Of a stretch of 64,000 nucleotides of DNA, positions 1 through 7,663 are shown in pieces. The notes below the pieces were generated by a model. That model was not told where the DNA came from. It was given only the letters and a program-made list of their open reading frames with translations, and ran no database searches. Source of the DNA: JADJGC01 sp964576925 (GTDB lineage: Bacteria; Zixibacteria; MSB-5A5; CAIYYT01); contig CAZNWJ010000008.1 of assembly GCA_964576925.1 (NCBI GenBank), positions 99,870 to 163,869 of the forward strand, read 5' to 3'. Made by a program: the position numbers and the translations under genes. Each line of letters opens with the position of its first letter. Position 1 is the first letter of the stretch.

Positions 1-21
1 GCCCTCTTTCACTGGTTAGCT

Positions 22-519
22 TCAGACACCCACGGCGGGTGTCTGCCTTCTTCTCAGCACGAAGTACGTCATCAACCCGAGCAGTAAAACGCCGAAAACG
101 ATCAGCGCCCACTCCGACAGCGTCGGGATTTCGCTGGAATCAGTCAGAGTGAGATTGCAGCCCGTACTGCAGGAGAAGGTGAACACCATGGTACGCAGCA
201 GCGTTCCGCCCGCGGTGCCCTTGTAGAACCGGAGCACGACACTCCCGGTCCCGCTGGCGGTGTTGCAGGTGACATCGACGCTGCCGCTTCCGCTCGGTCC
301 TGTCAGATTAGTCGGCACGCCTGCCGAAACACAGCCCGTCGCTGTGGCCGTGACCGTGTAGAGCTGGCCGTTATCACCACCAGTCAGTGAATAATCAATT
401 TCAATTGCGACGTTGTCCCAGGTACCGACGAAATTCTCCACCAGCGCCTCGCCGGCCGCGATCGAGCCGAGCGAAAAGACAAGCCATAGGCAAGTGATCA
501 GAAAAGCAAATCTTCTCAT
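22..519 (-). CDS. IPTL-CTERM secreted surface protein
   Basis: The 165-residue product starts with a signal peptide (charged MRRF, then a hydrophobic run) and ends with the sorting tail IPTLSEW, a transmembrane segment and a basic cluster (LRRRQ). In other bacteria this IPTLxxW tail is the substrate signal for an exosortase-type enzyme (XrtH class) that processes proteins at the inner membrane. The middle is a small Gly/Thr/Ser-rich extracellular domain with several Cys and no recognised fold. The ATG at 519 is chosen because GGAG lies 7 bases upstream (minus strand) and the signal peptide begins there. An upstream in-frame start would add 21 non-signal residues. The next gene upstream on the same strand encodes a membrane protein of unknown role. 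Confidence 0.8.
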   Translation of the reverse strand: MRRFAFLITCLWLVFSLGSIAAGEALVENFVGTWDNVAIEIDYSLTGGDNGQLYTVTATATGCVSAGVPTNLTGPSGSGSVDVTCNTASGTGSVVLRFYKGTAGGTLLRTMVFTFSCSTGCNLTLTDSSEIPTLSEWALIVFGVLLLGLMTYFVLRRRQTPAVGV

Positions 520-619
520 TTTGCGTCTCCACTTCCATTGAAGTTGCCGGAATTGCGGACTTGGCGGTTCGGACCTCGGCACTCAACCGGCAGAAGTCGT
601 CGAGTTTCCCCGAATCGCA

Positions 620-1282
620 CTAGCCTTCCATGGCCAACTCTCCCGGAGGCGATCGCCAATCCGGCAATTCGTAGCGCCGGCGCACCAACGCCGGCATCCA
701 ATCAGCCCCCCAGCCCAGTCTCTGGTTTCTATCTCGTCCGCGAAATCGGGTACAGGTCAGGACAATCAGGCAACAAGCGATCGTCAAGAGCAGTGCATAC
801 AGTGCCACCGCCAGGGCGATCACGAGTGCCGCATTCGGCAATGAGAAAAACACTTCGGCGCGGTCGCCGAAATGAAAGCCAAAGCGCAGCGGCGCCGTCA
901 GCGTCTCCAGATGATTCTGGCTGACCTCTAACGGCAGCCACAGGAATATCAAGAGCAGTGGCGTTGCTCCAAATACCGACCGCGCCCTGCCAAGCGCCAG
1001 CCCGTAGAGCGCGAAGAGCAAGTTCAATACGAGCAGTTCCACGACACAGACATGCAGCACGCTGCCGGTGCGATCGGCGCTGACGACGACAAACGCCGTC
1101 GCCAATAAAATACTCATCGCTGCCGCGCGGCGCGCCTCCACGACAAGCATCCGCCGAAAAAACGGCAATAACGCGCACAAATGCACGATTGAATAGTCCG
1201 TCACAGCTTGCGCGACAACCAACAACCAACCGGAGATCGCCGCGCAAACGACATCCTGAAGCCACACAATGCCTGCAGGCAT
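620..1282 (-). CDS. Polytopic membrane protein of unknown function
   Basis: About 220 residues with at least five hydrophobic segments and a basic C-terminal tail. It lies 100 bp upstream of the IPTL-CTERM gene on the same strand, so the two may be co-transcribed. That position suggests a partner in sorting or export, but I could not find the CxG/Arg/His signature expected of an exosortase, so no function is assigned. The start is uncertain: ATG at 1282 begins just before the first membrane segment, and an in-frame upstream start would add 41 hydrophilic residues. Confidence 0.5.
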   Translation of the reverse strand: MPAGIVWLQDVVCAAISGWLLVVAQAVTDYSIVHLCALLPFFRRMLVVEARRAAAMSILLATAFVVVSADRTGSVLHVCVVELLVLNLLFALYGLALGRARSVFGATPLLLIFLWLPLEVSQNHLETLTAPLRFGFHFGDRAEVFFSLPNAALVIALAVALYALLLTIACCLIVLTCTRFRGRDRNQRLGWGADWMPALVRRRYELPDWRSPPGELAMEG

Positions 1283-1758
1283 GGGCCCGCGATTCAGCCT
1301 CCGACAGTTTCGCTGCGTGCGATTAGAGCATTTCCACGATGCACAGAATCCTGTTTCCCCCTTTGCTGACTGAATCAGATTATCTTGCTCCAAGCCGTAA
1401 GACACACATTACCCCAGCCGCCAATCCCGTCTTCCTCCGAGACTGGCTCACCAATTTGAACGCATTGGCCCGGGTAGGTTTAGGTCGGCACAGGCAAATG
1501 CACCACTGCTTTCTGCGAGGTGCCTTACTCTGTGGTGATTCGTTCGAAGTGAGGATTCGAACGACAACTGTTGTCACGCGCGCTGCGAGCCCCGGTGACA
1601 TGTAGCACCCTTGCTGACTGTAACTCTGCGTTGATGACAAACCCTGTTGTACGCCTGATGCTGTTAATGTATGCCTGTTAGTCCATTTTGTCAAGTCTCG
1701 ATTGCAGGTTTCTGCTACGAATCCTCTTTCGTCCACCCTGTGGCTCCGATGCCCCACC

Positions 1759-1825
1759 CCGGTAGGGTAGACATTCCTGTCTGCCGTCCTTTCACCCGGT
1801 AGGGTAGACATTCCTGTCTGCCGTC
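1759..1825. repeat. Two copies of the CAGACA-GGAA-TGTCTG palindrome family
   Basis: Two near-identical 28-30 bp units (about 1759-1788 and 1796-1825) each contain TAGACATTCCTGTCTGCC, whose arms form a six-base stem around a four-base loop. Three more copies occur at 51036-51146, so this is an interspersed intergenic repeat. Confidence 0.85.
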
Positions 1826-1882
1826 ACTTGTAGCACACGACAGACAAGAAAAGGCTGTCCCATGAGTTCATTTGACGGGGTT

Positions 1883-1963
1883 GCGTCGGTTCTTGATTTC
1901 GTGCGTAGATTTCTAATCCTATGGATATGATTCACTATCCAGCGCGAAATTGTGAACCGACGC
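1883..1963. mobile_element. MITE-like terminal-inverted-repeat element, copy 1
   Basis: The left end GCGTCGGTTCTTGATTTCG and the right end CGAAATTGTGAACCGACGC form imperfect terminal inverted repeats of about 23 bp around a 35 bp core. A second copy in the opposite orientation lies at 57077-57155. It has the same two ends in the same relation, but a different core. There is no coding capacity. This pattern fits a non-autonomous mobile element or a structured RNA hairpin. Confidence 0.7.
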
Positions 1964-2081
1964 CTTGCGATTCCTCGCAAAACGTAACCTATCGGACAAC
2001 CTCAGAATGTCTATCCTACCAAGGCTCACGGTTCCGTCCACACTTCCGTCGTTGTATCTCTCCGTAAAACTCCGCCGCCCT

Positions 2082-2888
2082 TTACTCCACCGCTTTCATG
2101 TCGACCAATTCCATGATCCGATTATACCGCATCATCACTTGAATCGTATCCACCGGCTCGTCGTGCTCGTAGATGATACTGTCGCTCACTTCTGTCCAGC
2201 GCTGCCGCCGCGCCACCAGAGCATTGCGCGAGAAATACTCCGCGCAAAAATGATCCGACTCCTCGTTGCACGCATCGCGCGGCGCGAACTCCCAGCCAAT
2301 GCGGATCGCTTCGTACTTGGTCCCCAGGACCTCTATCTCCGATACCACCGAGTGGCTCTTCTCAATCCACAATCCCTGCTCGTCGTCGCGATAAGGCCAG
2401 TTCTTCCCTGCGCGACCCGCCGCGGTAAAATACAATCGCTCATCGCCCGTTGCGCAGGTCAAGCGCGACTGAAAACACGCTCCGAAGTAGTTCTCTGCTT
2501 GAAACACTGTATCGCTGCACAAATCGGTGAAATAGACGTCGGTCTCGACGATCGTGAAATATCCCAGCGTCGTTACAGTCTCAACGAGGCCCTCTGGCTC
2601 CCCGCTAAAACCCTCCACGTATTGAAGCTTGACTGCCTTTGTTCCCCCGGCAACCAGGGTATCCCCCGTGCGGAGCACGACGCGCACCTTTGCCTGCCGC
2701 ACCGATGTGTAAACATCGTCTAGGAAAAGCGAATCATAGTAAGCCTGCGAGTAATAGAAGTTCCAGCTCGGCTTCGGTTCCAGCCACACCTCCGCCACCG
2801 GCTCGGTCGTCTCACTACTCGAGCAGGAAAGCAGTAGCGCCATCACCAGGAGCGCAAAGGTAATTCGTAGATGCAATTTGTCGACCAT
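2082..2888 (-). CDS. Putative outer-membrane lipoprotein
   Basis: A 268-residue protein starting MVDKLHLR, then a hydrophobic stretch ending in the lipobox LLSC followed by Ser/Glu/Thr-rich sequence, so it is predicted to be lipidated and periplasm-facing. The mature part is acidic and aromatic with several Cys. I recognise no family. ATG at 2888 is chosen because the signal peptide begins there; an upstream TTG would add ten residues. A perfect TTGACA and a -10-like box lie so close that the -10 ends seven bases before this ATG. Confidence 0.65.
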   Translation of the reverse strand: MVDKLHLRITFALLVMALLLSCSSSETTEPVAEVWLEPKPSWNFYYSQAYYDSLFLDDVYTSVRQAKVRVVLRTGDTLVAGGTKAVKLQYVEGFSGEPEGLVETVTTLGYFTIVETDVYFTDLCSDTVFQAENYFGACFQSRLTCATGDERLYFTAAGRAGKNWPYRDDEQGLWIEKSHSVVSEIEVLGTKYEAIRIGWEFAPRDACNEESDHFCAEYFSRNALVARRQRWTEVSDSIIYEHDEPVDTIQVMMRYNRIMELVDMKAVE

Positions 2889-2895
2889 GCATTTC

Positions 2896-2925
2896 CATAA
2901 AGCGAATAGCTTTTCCAAATGTCAA
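2896..2925 (-). promoter_or_regulatory. Promoter of the lipoprotein gene, probably leaderless
   Basis: On the minus strand a perfect -35 TTGACA (2920-2925), an 18-base spacer and TTTATG (2896-2901) are followed after only seven bases by the ATG at 2888. Transcription would start at or next to the start codon. No strong Shine-Dalgarno sequence is present. Confidence 0.45.
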
Positions 2926-2985
2926 GTGGCTAATCGTGTTGGTTTTGTCCGGCCCTGAGAGGCCGCAGGCCGCCCCTTTTCCCCC

Positions 2986-3014
2986 TTGACTCTACTCTCT
3001 CGCCCCCTTAATTG
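2986..3014 (+). promoter_or_regulatory. Sigma-70-like promoter of the FAD oxidoreductase gene
   Basis: TTGACT (2986-2991), a 17-base spacer and TAATTG (3009-3014) lie 34 bases before the ATG at 3049, leaving room for a leader with the ribosome site AGGAG. Confidence 0.4.
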
Positions 3015-3048
3015 CCATGCGAAGGGCTTGTAATTAGGAGCGTTTTTC

Positions 3049-4197
3049 ATGTCCGACAAATACGACGTCGTCATCATCGGTGGGGGTATCATCGGTTGTT
3101 CCATCGCCTTCTATCTCGCCAAAAAGAAGTTCGGCAAAATCGCCGTCGTTGAAAAAGATATGTACCTCGGCAACGGCGCTACCGCCAAGTGCGCCGGCGG
3201 CATCCGCGCCCAGTTCGGCACCGAGATCAACGTCCGTATGTCGATGCTCTCCGAACGCAAGTTCGAGTCCTTCAAGGAGGAAACCGGCGCCGATGTCGAC
3301 TTCGACCAGGTCGGCTATCTCTTCCTCATGACCACCGACGATCACGTCGCCACCTTCCGCAAGCAGTTCGCCATGTGGCAGCGCGTCGGCCACCCGGTCG
3401 AGTGGCTCTCGCGCGAACAAATCAAGGAACTCGTGCCGCCGCTTTATGTCGACGATGTGCTCGGCGGCACCATCTCCCGCAAAGATGGCATCGGCGATCC
3501 GCACCAGTTTACCCAGGGCTATGTCGCCGCCTGCCGTCAACTCGGCGTCAAGTTTTTCCTCGAGCACGAGGCCGTCGGCATCACGCGCTCCGGTGATGTG
3601 CTTACCGGAGTCAAGACCTCCAAAGCGGAGTTCGCTACCGATACCGTGATCAATTGCTCCGGCCCGCATGCCGCCATGGTTTCCGCCTGGCTTGGGATCG
3701 ATTTGCCTGTCAAACCGTATAAACGTCAGATCGTCACGACCGCGCCGCTCGACTTTATCACCGAGGCGTTTCCGATGGTGGTCGATATCGGCTCCGGTCT
3801 TTACACGCACAAGGAATCCGGCGGGCTGCTGCTCGGCTGGGCTGACAAGGATACTCCCCCGGGATTTGATGAATCGGCGCACCCCGACTATACCGAGGCC
3901 ATCCTGATGAAAGGCCTCGACCGCATCCCGCAGCTCGAAACCGCGCAGATCAAGACTGCCTGGGGCGGCCTCTACGACACGACGCCCGATCATCACGCCA
4001 TCCTGGGCTCCAGCGGTGTGGTTCCGAAATTCTACCAGGCGAACGGCTTCTCCGGCCACGGCTTTATGCACGCCCCTGCGGTCGGCATCGTCATGGCCGA
4101 ATTGCTTTGCGGCGAACCGACCACGATCGATATCTCTTCGCTCTCGCCGCACCGTTTCGCCGACAAATCTCTGATTGAAGAAAACACGGTTATCTGA
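3049..4197 (+). CDS. FAD-dependent oxidoreductase, DAO / sarcosine oxidase beta type
   Basis: The 382-residue product begins with the dinucleotide-binding motif VVIIGGGIIGCSIAFYLAKK, followed by the acidic ribose-binding end (VVEKD) and the GATAKCAGGIR stretch typical of the D-amino-acid oxidase superfamily (sarcosine oxidase beta, glycine oxidase, proline dehydrogenase relatives). The C-terminal ANGFSGHGFMHAPAVG is the second FAD-contacting motif of this family. It probably oxidises a secondary amine or amino acid in the cytoplasm; the substrate cannot be read from the sequence. AGGAG precedes the ATG. The hydrolase-fold gene starts 18 bp downstream, so the two look like an operon. Confidence 0.85.
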   Translation: MSDKYDVVIIGGGIIGCSIAFYLAKKKFGKIAVVEKDMYLGNGATAKCAGGIRAQFGTEINVRMSMLSERKFESFKEETGADVDFDQVGYLFLMTTDDHVATFRKQFAMWQRVGHPVEWLSREQIKELVPPLYVDDVLGGTISRKDGIGDPHQFTQGYVAACRQLGVKFFLEHEAVGITRSGDVLTGVKTSKAEFATDTVINCSGPHAAMVSAWLGIDLPVKPYKRQIVTTAPLDFITEAFPMVVDIGSGLYTHKESGGLLLGWADKDTPPGFDESAHPDYTEAILMKGLDRIPQLETAQIKTAWGGLYDTTPDHHAILGSSGVVPKFYQANGFSGHGFMHAPAVGIVMAELLCGEPTTIDISSLSPHRFADKSLIEENTVI

Positions 4198-4215
4198 CGG
4201 AGGAATATTCAAGCA

Positions 4216-5040
4216 ATGACTGATCGCAACTTGAGACTCCCGCTCCCAAGCACGACCAGCCTCTTCTCTGTGATTGCGATTCTTTCACTCTGCGCTGCCC
4301 TTCCCGCCGCGGCCGCCAATTTCCCGAAGCGCCCGCCGTACGAAATCACTGTCGATGCGCCCGATACCAGCGTCGAACTCGTCGCGCGCCTCGAGATCCC
4401 GCACAAGGACATGCTCAAGAGCGCCAAAGCCCCGCTGGTTGTCCTGATCCACCAGTTCGGCATGGACGGTTACAAGTGGGGTGTGTTCCCCGAGGAACTT
4501 CTGCGCGCCGGATTTGCGTTTCTATCCGTCGACCTGCGCGGCCACGGTCTTTCGATCTACGACCTCAGGCTGCACCGCAATCGGCCACCCTTCAGCTATC
4601 GCGTCGACGAATTCCAGAAATTCCCTTCCGACATCGGGCTGCTGATCCAGGATGCGATCAAGTACCACGTCGAGGCGCTTGACACCAACAAGATCGCCAT
4701 CATTGGCGCAGCACTCGGCGCCAACGTCGGCACTCTCTACGCCCATACCGACCCGCGCGTTAAGTACCTCGCGCTGATCTCCCCTGGACTCGAGCACCAA
4801 GAACTGCGCATCGCACCCGTCCTGCGCGAATTCGATGATCGCCCCATTTTGATCGCGTATTCTAACAAGGATATTTACTCGAGCTTGTCCGTCGACCTGC
4901 TGACTGACGTCATCCCGCGGGATTTCGATATCTATCTGAGCGAGTCGATGTACGCCGGCAACCGGCTACTCAATGCCGAGCCGAATCTGCAGGGCAAGAT
5001 TCTTCAGGATCTGCGGAAGTATCTCTTGGAGCAGAAATAG
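4216..5040 (+). CDS. Exported alpha/beta-hydrolase-fold protein lacking the nucleophile
   Basis: A 274-residue protein with an N-terminal hydrophobic signal (about 15-34) and a clear alpha/beta-hydrolase core: LIHQFG at the oxyanion strand (77-82) and DLRGHG (106-111). The nucleophile elbow reads IIGAALGAN (162-170), with Ala166 where the family has Ser, and the C-terminal region MYAGNRLL has no His in the usual place. It may be a non-catalytic binding protein, or use another residue. It follows the FAD oxidoreductase by 18 bp with GGAGG ahead of its ATG. Confidence 0.7.
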   Translation: MTDRNLRLPLPSTTSLFSVIAILSLCAALPAAAANFPKRPPYEITVDAPDTSVELVARLEIPHKDMLKSAKAPLVVLIHQFGMDGYKWGVFPEELLRAGFAFLSVDLRGHGLSIYDLRLHRNRPPFSYRVDEFQKFPSDIGLLIQDAIKYHVEALDTNKIAIIGAALGANVGTLYAHTDPRVKYLALISPGLEHQELRIAPVLREFDDRPILIAYSNKDIYSSLSVDLLTDVIPRDFDIYLSESMYAGNRLLNAEPNLQGKILQDLRKYLLEQK

Positions 5041-5049
5041 CCCGCGCAA

Positions 5050-5556
5050 CTACGCTCTCTCGGCGTCCTTGTCACGGCGTGGTGCGTCAACTGCGACCAC
5101 CAGGACGGCGCACAGGACCAGCGCCAACACAGCCAGCCCTGCGTAGCGTATCATCGGATCGGCCAACCACTCCGACAACACTGCGCTCAGCGTCTCCGGT
5201 TGCGTATTCAATTGCTCGGCTACCGTTTCTGACCCGTTGCGAATAAATTGCACGAAAAACCAGTAGGCCATCGCCGCAAACGCAGCGCTTGCGCCGAACA
5301 CCGCAATCAGATACCGCGTCACGGTCGCACCGATCCCGGCCACCGGAAATTCCCCCAATACTCTTTTGTCAAAGTCTCCCGGCAACGAGGCTTCTTCCAA
5401 CTTGAGGAAGTTGTCCAGCCGGTGCCCGATTGTCATCATGTCCACGCACCGCGGGCATACATCAAGATGTCCGCGGATGATGACATCCTGCTCTTCGCTG
5501 AGCTTTCCCGCCAGGAATTCATTCAATTGCCAGCGAACTTCGCGACACTCGCTCAT
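5050..5556 (-). CDS. Anti-sigma factor with zinc-finger domain
   Basis: The 168-residue product has an N-terminal HxxxCxxC motif (HLDVCPRC) of the zf-HC2/anti-sigma (ZAS) type, then two membrane segments separated by an acidic loop, placing the sensing part outside the cytoplasm. Its ATG overlaps the stop of the ECF sigma gene upstream (ATGA), so the pair is translationally coupled. The predicted role is to hold the sigma factor at the membrane until an envelope signal arrives. Confidence 0.85.
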   Translation of the reverse strand: MSECREVRWQLNEFLAGKLSEEQDVIIRGHLDVCPRCVDMMTIGHRLDNFLKLEEASLPGDFDKRVLGEFPVAGIGATVTRYLIAVFGASAAFAAMAYWFFVQFIRNGSETVAEQLNTQPETLSAVLSEWLADPMIRYAGLAVLALVLCAVLVVAVDAPRRDKDAERA

Positions 5557-6125
5557 AACAGCTCCTCCGGCTTGTACTTTCCGGTCACCGCTTCTTTGAG
5601 TGCGCGTTTGCCGCGATGCAGATAGGTTTTTACTGTGCCAATCGGAATTTTCATAATCTCGGCGATTTCGACGTACCCGACGCCGCGCAAGTAGAACAGA
5701 CGCAGGGCCGTGGCATAGTGCACCGGCAGCTGCGCCAGCGCCTCCTCAACCACCTTGCCACAGAACAGCGACTGGTACACCTGGTCGGGGTGTGACGCCT
5801 GGTCGGCTGCCAGATATTCGTGCTCGGAAAGCGATACCTGCTCCAGGCGCTTCTTTGTGCGCTCCGCCAATGCCAAATTCAGCGCGATCCGATACAGCCA
5901 GCTCGAAAACTTGGCGTCCCCCCGGAACGATCCGAGGTTCTTAAACGCCCGGATAAACGCTTCATATGTCAACTCCTCAGAGCGCGGCGCATCGTCGAGC
6001 ATGCGGTTGATCAGCGAAAACACACGATCTTTGTAGGAATTGATCAGCCGCGACATCGCCGGCTGTTCCCCGATACGGGCGCGTTCGACTAGTTCGCGGT
6101 CAAGATCGATTACAGCGGTTTGCAT
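5553..6125 (-). CDS. ECF RNA polymerase sigma factor
   Basis: A 190-residue sigma-70 family protein with only regions 2 and 4. Region 2 includes YEAFIRAFKNLGSFRGDAKF, and region 4 holds the helix-turn-helix YVEIAEIMKIPIGTVKTYLH near the C-terminus. It is followed by its anti-sigma gene with ATGA overlap. ATG at 6125 (MQTAV) is preferred because an ECF-type promoter lies immediately upstream. An in-frame start at 6203 would add 26 residues not typical of the family and would overlap the divergent gene's leader. Confidence 0.9.
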   Translation of the reverse strand: MQTAVIDLDRELVERARIGEQPAMSRLINSYKDRVFSLINRMLDDAPRSEELTYEAFIRAFKNLGSFRGDAKFSSWLYRIALNLALAERTKKRLEQVSLSEHEYLAADQASHPDQVYQSLFCGKVVEEALAQLPVHYATALRLFYLRGVGYVEIAEIMKIPIGTVKTYLHRGKRALKEAVTGKYKPEELL

Positions 6126-6132
6126 GAGTATA

Positions 6133-6159
6133 TAGACTGCCTTTTCCGAAAAAAGTTGC
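6133..6159 (-). promoter_or_regulatory. ECF-type autoregulatory promoter
   Basis: On the minus strand GCAACTT (6153-6159), 15 bases, then GTCTA (6133-6137) matches the general AAC-N15/16-GTC architecture of ECF sigma promoters. It is placed directly before the sigma gene ATG at 6125, consistent with self-activation. The very short distance to the ATG implies a leader of few or no bases. Confidence 0.45.
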
Positions 6160-6217
6160 GTCCTTTGAAACAAATCGCGCCCTTGAAGCAGTCTTATTGC
6201 CACGAGAAGGAGTAAAC

Positions 6218-6640
6218 ATGTGGCGGCTTGACCTAACGGATGTCTTTGGAATGTTGACCGGGATAATTCTCGGACTCGGTTTCTTTGCCCTCGTCGCGTT
6301 CCTCGTCTATCTCTTTGTCTACAAGCGAATCAAGATGAATCACGAAATGCGCCTGGAACTGATCAAACAGGGCCGCGATCTGCCCGCCGAGGGCGAGCGT
6401 TACGGCAGCCTCAAAGCTGGGATCGTCCTCATGGCTGTCGGCGGCGGCTTTTTGCTTGCCATGCTCTTCGAGAGCTACAGTTCAAATGATGATCTGGGTG
6501 GAGAGTTGGTGTTGGCTTTTGTTCCGCTCCTGTGTGGACTGGGCCTGGCGGCCTTCCACTTTATCGCCCGCGCCGGTTGCCGAAACGGAAATGGCGGACA
6601 CAGACTGGCGCGCTACTCTTCCGAGTCTTTGGACTCCTGA
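6218..6640 (+). CDS. Small membrane protein, DUF6249-like
   Basis: A 140-residue protein with three hydrophobic segments. After the first comes a basic/amphipathic stretch, KMNHEMRLELIKQGRDLP, a pattern seen in small membrane proteins (DUF6249-like) that commonly accompany ECF sigma genes. It is divergent from the sigma/anti-sigma pair, and AGAAGGAG precedes the ATG at 6218. Its last 28 bases overlap the convergent kinase-like gene. The family name is a recollection from sequence style, not a search result. Confidence 0.7.
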   Translation: MWRLDLTDVFGMLTGIILGLGFFALVAFLVYLFVYKRIKMNHEMRLELIKQGRDLPAEGERYGSLKAGIVLMAVGGGFLLAMLFESYSSNDDLGGELVLAFVPLLCGLGLAAFHFIARAGCRNGNGGHRLARYSSESLDS

Positions 6641-7350
6641 AGATCGATCATCTTGGTATCGTCGACATAGGTAGTGGTGCGGGCTTCATTGAGCTTCATC
6701 AGCTTGCTCACCGCGTCGCGAATCCGCAGGCTGCTCTGTTCGATCAGGCGCAAGCGTTTGATGATGTCCTCGGGCAGCCCTTCGCTCTTCATCAAGACCA
6801 ATTGCACATTGCCGAGCACGACGGTCAGCGGATTATTGATTTCGTGATTGAGCGTCGCCGTCGTTTCGCGCACCGCATCCAGCCGCGCCGAACGGATCTG
6901 CCCCGCCTGTCCCAGTGAATTGCGAATCGCCGCCGCCATTACTTCGATGAATTCCTGTTCGAGCGCGATATTGCGCGACCCGGCGCAAATCCCCGATACC
7001 GTCCCCAGTGTTCGTTCACCCGACTTGATGACGTAGGAGAAGATCGACTTGGTGCCTTCGTGGTTCAGCGTCGAATACAGCGTCTCAATCCCGAACTGCG
7101 TCCGCAATGAGCCCAGCATGCGCTCGTCGATGGCCGCTAACGCCGCAATCAGATTGGCGTCCCCCTCAGCAATCTCCACCATGGTCTTGCCGGCGTCGTC
7201 CAGAACCACCAGTGAACCAGCCGTCACCTCGAGAGCATCCAGCGCCGCTCCCAGCGCCTCGCGGAGGTAGCGTTCCGCTTCCTTCGGCTCCGTCGGCGCT
7301 GTCAGAATCTTGCGCAGCGACTCGTATTTCTGACGATCTCGACTCACCAT
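6613..7350 (-). CDS. GAF-like plus HisKA protein without an ATPase domain
   Basis: A 245-residue protein. The first 145 residues resemble a GAF-type sensor domain, and residues 160-180 contain a histidine-kinase H-box (TLNHEINNPLT, His169) followed by the second dimerisation helix. The protein stops there: no N, G1, F or G2 boxes of a HATPase domain follow. It could be a phosphotransfer or decoy partner of another kinase. The stop overlaps the convergent gene at 6218-6640. No frameshifted ATPase domain is visible downstream, because that DNA codes on the other strand. Confidence 0.7.
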   Translation of the reverse strand: MVSRDRQKYESLRKILTAPTEPKEAERYLREALGAALDALEVTAGSLVVLDDAGKTMVEIAEGDANLIAALAAIDERMLGSLRTQFGIETLYSTLNHEGTKSIFSYVIKSGERTLGTVSGICAGSRNIALEQEFIEVMAAAIRNSLGQAGQIRSARLDAVRETTATLNHEINNPLTVVLGNVQLVLMKSEGLPEDIIKRLRLIEQSSLRIRDAVSKLMKLNEARTTTYVDDTKMIDLQESKDSEE

Positions 7351-7663
7351 ATTGACCCAACAGCGATGTTCCGCAAACCCTATGCCGATCCTCGTTTACT
7401 TGGGCAACAATCGTGCTTGCCGCCGTACTTTAAGCTTGTGCCGCAACCCACTATGCTGCAATATCTTACCGCCGTCGCTTGCGGCCTACTACTTCCTGAA
7501 TATAGCCTTATGACTCGACAGCCGCAAACGAATCTGCAATTCGCTTCGCTTTTGCTGCACTCCTGTCTGCAATTTGCAGCGTATTAGTTAGTCGGGAGGG
7601 GGCTTAATTTGTTGTTGACAGCAGCCTTGCCTCCCCTATCTTAAGCGATTTTCTGAGGCTGGA
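7351..7663. other. Intergenic region between kinase-like gene and purF
   Basis: No protein with family features is seen. The right end holds the purF promoter. A 73-codon open frame inside has no ribosome site and no domain-like sequence. Confidence 0.6.
7615..7642 (+). promoter_or_regulatory. Sigma-70-like promoter of purF
   Basis: A perfect TTGACA (7615-7620), a 16-base spacer and TATCTT (7637-7642) precede the ATG at 7664, with GAGG between as ribosome site. No PurR-like operator is apparent. Confidence 0.6.

Larger units (their letters stand above)
1283..2081. other. Gene-poor interval with two repeat families
   Basis: No convincing gene is seen here. The interval holds two tandem copies of a GTAGGGTAGACATTCCTGTC-type palindrome (1759-1825) and a terminal-inverted-repeat element (1883-1963). 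The short open frames in it only translate the repeats. Confidence 0.6.

Noticed and set aside
620..1282. Exosortase (XrtH) call for the membrane protein
   Set aside because: The context fits, but the conserved Cys-Gly, Arg and His signatures could not be found.
3034..4212. 392-codon minus-strand frame
   Set aside because: It is the complement of the FAD oxidoreductase gene, whose motifs are unmistakable.
7366..7587. 73-codon frame upstream of purF
   Set aside because: It has no ribosome site and no domain-like sequence, and it overlaps the purF promoter region.
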